From: an uncultured Eisenbergiella sp.
GTDB taxonomy: Bacteria; Bacillota; Clostridia; Lachnospirales; Lachnospiraceae
DNA length: 9,711 bases
Direction of reading: 5' to 3'
Assembly: GCA_947626725.1 (NCBI GenBank)
Contig: CANQTI010000060.1
Span: 1-9,711, forward strand
The notes under the pieces are model-generated. The model had not been told where the DNA came from, did not search any database, and saw only the letters and a list, made by a program, of their open reading frames with translations. Position numbers and translations under genes: made by a program. How positions within the stretch are numbered: position 1 is the first letter of the stretch; the number at the start of each line of letters is the position of its first letter. This document shows positions 7,524 through 9,711 of this stretch, in pieces.

Positions 7524-7666
7524 CAGTTGGCCGCCTGCAGCTCTGCGGCCATCCATCGCCCGCACTCCCGCGGCCATCCACCGCCTGCACTCCTGCGGCC
7601 GGCCATCGCCTGCGCGCCTGCGGCCATCCATCGCCTGCACTCCCGCGGCCTGCCAGCCGCCTGCGG
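7524..7666. repeat. 25-base GC-rich tandem repeat array (about 5.7 units)
   Basis: Units start at 7524, 7549, 7574, 7599, 7624 and a partial at 7649. The common form is CCATCCATCGCCTGCACTCC followed by CGCGG, with substitutions but no length change among the full units. The last ~18 bases of every unit (CCGCCTGCACTCCTGCGG type) are best kept and can form a small 4-bp hairpin. The array fills the 167-base gap between two convergent genes (stops at 7499-7501 and 7669-7671). I see no intrinsic terminator with a T run for either gene. Open frames through it are repeats of the unit, not genes. Confidence 0.85.
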
Positions 7667-7668
7667 TT

Positions 7669-8295
7669 CTATGCGTGCGCTGCTTCCGCCTCTTCGAGGC
7701 TGCCGTAGCCATAAAAAGCCGTTTCGTTTTCAATGATCTGTTTCAGCAGGTTTTCCCCATTCGCATAGGCGGCCTGCGTCTGTGCCCAGATCAGGCGGAG
7801 TGTCTTCACCGAATAAGTCGCCAGTTCCCCCTTCAGGTAACTCTCCGAAGAACTTCCGTCCGCAGCGCTGTCCTCTCCCGCCGTCATCGTCCTGCCGTTC
7901 TGCCGGATATTGGGGTAATGCTCCATCATCCAGGCATCCCATTCGACATGGACCTTCGCCAGTTTCTCGATCAGTTCCCGCTTTTCCTCCGAAACCTCTG
8001 GCAGATGCTCCCTGAGCTGCGCATATTCCTCCGGATAAGTGGTCTCCATCATATATCCGTATTTTTCAAAGATCAGGTTGCGGCCTTCCTCCGCCGCGGA
8101 CAGCAGATCCGCCCGGTAGCTTTCCAGCACTTCATCCGAATATACCATCCACTGGCTCATCCGCATCTTGAAAAAGGTATCCGGATCGTCCTGACAGGAC
8201 GCGCGCCCGCCGGTATTGTTGACCTGCTGAAACAAATCCCACTCCGCCGACGCGATGTCAAAGATCAGCTGCTCCCTTTTGGTTATCTCACCCAT
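7669..8295 (-). CDS. DUF4125 family protein
   Basis: A 208-residue, probably soluble and largely helical protein of unknown function. The N-terminal EWDLFQQVNNTGGRASCQDD block (18-37) followed by FFKMRMSQW (41-49) is the hallmark I associate with DUF4125 proteins of Clostridia. An acidic, serine-rich low-complexity stretch lies at about 138-152. The frame is open to an ATG at 8382, but that start would lie inside the tRNA terminator. The ATG at 8293-8295 has AGGAGG (8301-8306) five bases upstream and begins just before the conserved block, so I chose it. It is downstream of the tRNA-Leu pair on the same strand but separated by a terminator. I find no convincing promoter of its own in 8296-8356, so read-through is possible. 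It is convergent with the zinc-ribbon membrane gene. Confidence 0.87.
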   Translation of the reverse strand: MGEITKREQLIFDIASAEWDLFQQVNNTGGRASCQDDPDTFFKMRMSQWMVYSDEVLESYRADLLSAAEEGRNLIFEKYGYMMETTYPEEYAQLREHLPEVSEEKRELIEKLAKVHVEWDAWMMEHYPNIRQNGRTMTAGEDSAADGSSSESYLKGELATYSVKTLRLIWAQTQAAYANGENLLKQIIENETAFYGYGSLEEAEAAHA

Positions 8296-8359
8296 ATCTG
8301 CCTCCTGATTGAAAAATTCGGCATTCCTGCCCGGAATTAAAAAGATATTCATAACGCCG

Positions 8360-8395
8360 AAAAGGGCACTTCGAAACCTCATCGAAGTGCCTTTT
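8360..8395. terminator. Bidirectional terminator after the tRNA-Leu pair
   Basis: A perfect 10-bp stem, GGCACTTCGA (8365-8374) with TCGAAGTGCC (8382-8391), has a 7-base loop and flanking AAAA (8360-8363) and TTTT (8392-8395). On the minus strand it follows the 3' end of the second tRNA by a few bases and ends in a short U run. Confidence 0.85.
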
Positions 8396-8399
8396 CTCG

Positions 8400-8483
8400 T
8401 GCAGGAAAAGAGACTTGAACTCTCATGGTATTACTACCATACGGACCTGAACCGTACGCGTCTGCCAATTCCGCCATTCCTGC
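8400..8483 (-). tRNA. tRNA-Leu (anticodon CAG)
   Basis: An 84-base class II tRNA. The 7-bp acceptor stem is GCAGGAA/TTCCTGC with discriminator A and no encoded CCA. The anticodon stem TACGG/CCGTA encloses loop TTCAGGT, giving anticodon CAG (8447-8449), which reads CUG. A long variable arm (TGGTA/TACCA) and T-loop TTCAAGT are present. It is second in a two-tRNA unit, 24 bases after tRNA-Leu(AAG), and is followed by a terminator. Confidence 0.96.
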
Positions 8484-8507
8484 ATTATCCATAAAATAGT
8501 GTCCAAC

Positions 8508-8591
8508 TGCGGAAGATGGGACTTGAACCCACACGACATTGCTGCCACAAGATCCTTAGTCTTGCTCGTCTGCCAGTTCCGACACTTCCGC
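8508..8591 (-). tRNA. tRNA-Leu (anticodon AAG)
   Basis: An 84-base class II tRNA. The acceptor stem is GCGGAAG/CTTCCGC with discriminator A and no encoded CCA. A perfect anticodon stem CAAGA/TCTTG encloses loop CTAAGGA, giving anticodon AAG (8555-8557) with U33 and G37. A long variable arm and T-loop TTCAAGT complete it. A34 is expected to be deaminated to inosine, so it would read CUU, CUC and possibly CUA. Many bacteria use GAG at this position. First gene of the tRNA unit, with a strong promoter directly upstream. Confidence 0.95.
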
Positions 8592-8621
8592 ATGCGATAT
8601 GCGATGACCGCCGCAAAAATT

Positions 8622-8650
8622 ATATTATCATCTAATGGAGGGAATGTCAA
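8622..8650 (-). promoter_or_regulatory. Promoter of the tRNA-Leu pair
   Basis: On the minus strand, a perfect TTGACA (8645-8650), a 17-base spacer and TAATAT (8622-8627) lie about 30 bases before the first tRNA base. The AT-rich stretch 8654-8670 just upstream of -35 resembles an UP element, as is common for stable RNA genes. Confidence 0.85.
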
Positions 8651-8697
8651 CCTATAATTTTGAAAAAATATGGGGTCCGTCCAGACCGCCGCCGCTT

Positions 8698-8925
8698 GAG
8701 CGTCCACCCGGGGAGGCCCCGTCAGAACACGCCGCCCGCCGCGCGCACACATGTCTTTTCCGGACACGCTCGCGCTCGAGAAAAACGCAGCGGCACTAGA
8801 CTCAGCTTCGCCCGACGGGCTCGCTTCGTCAAGGGCCGGCGTTTTTCTAACGGTCCGGGAAAATGACATGTGTGCGCGCGGCGGGCGGCGGCGTGTTCTG
8901 ACGGGGCCTCCCCGGGTGGGCGCTC
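8698..8925. repeat. Large near-perfect inverted repeat element (~228 bases)
   Basis: The left arm 8698-8765 (68 bases) and right arm 8853-8925 (73 bases) are reverse complements apart from one substitution and three small indels (3, 1 and 1 bases). Inside is a second stem, AGAAAAACGC (8779-8788) with GCGTTTTTCT (8839-8848), and a small GCCC-GAC-GGGC hairpin (8810-8820) at the tip. The right end begins at the base after the GH3 stop codon. It has no T run at either end, so it is not a plain intrinsic terminator, although the RNA hairpin would be extremely stable. It encodes no credible protein. It resembles a non-autonomous palindromic mobile element or a large repeat unit; no target duplication is obvious. 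Confidence 0.9.
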
Positions 8926-9711
8926 TCACTCCACTGCGCCCTGTAATTTCACCGTATAGATCCGCGTCAGGGAATCGTTGACGCGCTCTTCGCTGATCGT
9001 GCCGTCCTTTACCGCCTTGAGCACGCCTTCGTAAGCCTGCTCAAAATCCTCCGGCATGAGCACCATGTCTGCGCCCGCCTTCAGAGCCATGATCGCCGCC
9101 ACATCCGATTCGTAATATTCCGTGATGGCGGACATGCTCATGGCGTCCGTGATCACGATACCGTTATAACCCAGCTCACTGCGCAGGATTCCGGTGACGA
9201 TCTCTTCGGAAAGGCTGGCGGGAATGCTGCTCCCTCCTGTCAGCTCCGGCGCCGTGATATGTCCGATCATGATCATATTGCAGCCGGCGTCTATTCCGGC
9301 CTGAAACGGCAGGAACTCCGTCTCCTTCATCTGCTCCTTCGTGCGCGCGGTCTCCGCCAGTCCCTCGTGGGAATCCTCCGCGGTATCGCCATGCCCGGGG
9401 AAATGCTTCATGCATGCGCTGATACCCGTCTCCTGCAGCCCCTGCACCGCGGAAGCGACCATAGACGCCGCCGTCTGCGCGTCGGAAGAAAACGCCCGCT
9501 TCCCGATCACGGTATTGTCCGGATTCGTCAGCACGTCCGCCACCGGCGCGAAGTCCACATTAAAGCCATAGGACGCCAGGTAGGTTCCAATCGTCTGCAT
9601 CGCACCGTAAGCCGCCTGAGGATCTCCGGACGCGCCGATCTTTGCCATATCCCCTACATTGTCCAGCTTCAGGGCCTTCGCCACACGGGCAACGCTGCCG
9701 CCTTCCTCATC
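8926..9711 (-). CDS. Glycoside hydrolase family 3 protein, NagZ-like beta-N-acetylhexosaminidase (partial)
   Basis: The last 261 residues are visible; the gene enters from beyond the right edge. The first codons read DEEGGSVARVA, the conserved DEEGG substrate-binding block of GH3. The hallmark KHFPGHGDT is at about 102-110 of the visible part, followed by DSH with the probable acid/base His at 115. The catalytic nucleophile is Asp189 in VITDAMSMSAI. The KHFPGHG...DSH signature points to N-acetylglucosaminidases (NagZ) that trim GlcNAc from muropeptides or glycoconjugates. The protein ends shortly after the TIM barrel, with no second GH3 domain. Any signal or lipoprotein peptide would be outside the window. 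The frame is open to the edge, so an internal GTG at 9684 is not the start. A large inverted repeat begins directly after the stop. Confidence 0.93.
   Translation of the reverse strand, partial: DEEGGSVARVAKALKLDNVGDMAKIGASGDPQAAYGAMQTIGTYLASYGFNVDFAPVADVLTNPDNTVIGKRAFSSDAQTAASMVASAVQGLQETGISACMKHFPGHGDTAEDSHEGLAETARTKEQMKETEFLPFQAGIDAGCNMIMIGHITAPELTGGSSIPASLSEEIVTGILRSELGYNGIVITDAMSMSAITEYYESDVAAIMALKAGADMVLMPEDFEQAYEGVLKAVKDGTISEERVNDSLTRIYTVKLQGAVE

Noticed and set aside
7524..7666. Possible CRISPR array from the regular repeats
   Set aside because: The 25-base units abut directly with no unique spacers, and no cas genes are present.
7201..8340. 379-codon plus-strand frame across the convergent junction
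   Set aside because: It overlaps two supported genes out of frame or antisense, and its middle is the translated 25-base tandem repeat.
8423..8929. 168-codon minus-strand frame covering both tRNAs and the inverted repeat
   Set aside because: It runs through two clear tRNA genes, their promoter and a palindrome. The CRNWQT/EWRNWQT words are translated tRNA-Leu sequence, and the rest comes from the symmetric repeat arms.
8751..8981. 76-codon plus-strand frame sharing words with the opposite-strand frame
   Set aside because: The similarity follows automatically from the inverted repeat; there is no good ribosome binding site and the frame runs into the GH3 gene on the other strand.

Overview
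This window looks like chromosome from a moderately high-GC Clostridia member, probably Lachnospiraceae. The evidence is the order dgt–dnaG–rpoD, AGGAGG-type ribosome binding sites, tRNA genes without an encoded CCA end, and lineage-typical families (a DUF4125 protein, and a zinc-ribbon membrane protein of DUF6320 type). Assignments are by recognition of motifs and proteins; no database search was run.

Left part, minus strand (about 217-5215): a tight four-gene cluster read right to left. It runs from an HSL-type alpha/beta hydrolase to a dGTPase-like HD phosphohydrolase (TTG start), DNA primase (dnaG) and the housekeeping sigma factor (rpoD/sigA). Gaps between genes are about 14, 20 and 41 bases, each with a ribosome binding site. 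The cluster therefore reads as a macromolecular-synthesis operon with an esterase placed in front, driven by a promoter at 5187-5215 and ended by a strong bidirectional hairpin at 217-273. Beyond rpoD, positions 1-251 hold two near-identical copies of a ~111-base hairpin-rich repeat. The second copy supplies one arm of the rpoD terminator.

Middle, plus strand (about 5237-7501): divergently from the hydrolase, a good promoter leads to a 429-residue condensation-domain-like acyl/alcohol acyltransferase (HHxxxDG). After 175 bases comes a 234-residue protein with an N-terminal zinc ribbon and about six membrane helices. The hydrolase and acyltransferase face each other across a 187-base double promoter region and could act on related esters, but this is inference.

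Right part, minus strand (about 7502-9711): the plus-strand pair converges on a DUF4125 gene across a block of about six 25-base GC-rich tandem repeats. Upstream of DUF4125 is a two-gene tRNA-Leu operon (anticodons AAG and CAG) with its own consensus promoter and terminator. Then comes a ~228-base near-perfect inverted repeat that begins at the base after the stop codon of a partial glycoside hydrolase family 3 gene (NagZ-like), which runs off the right edge.

I see no CRISPR array, transposase, phage or defence gene. The unusual content is intergenic: three different structured repeat blocks (1-251, 7524-7666, 8698-8925) and the A34 leucine tRNA.
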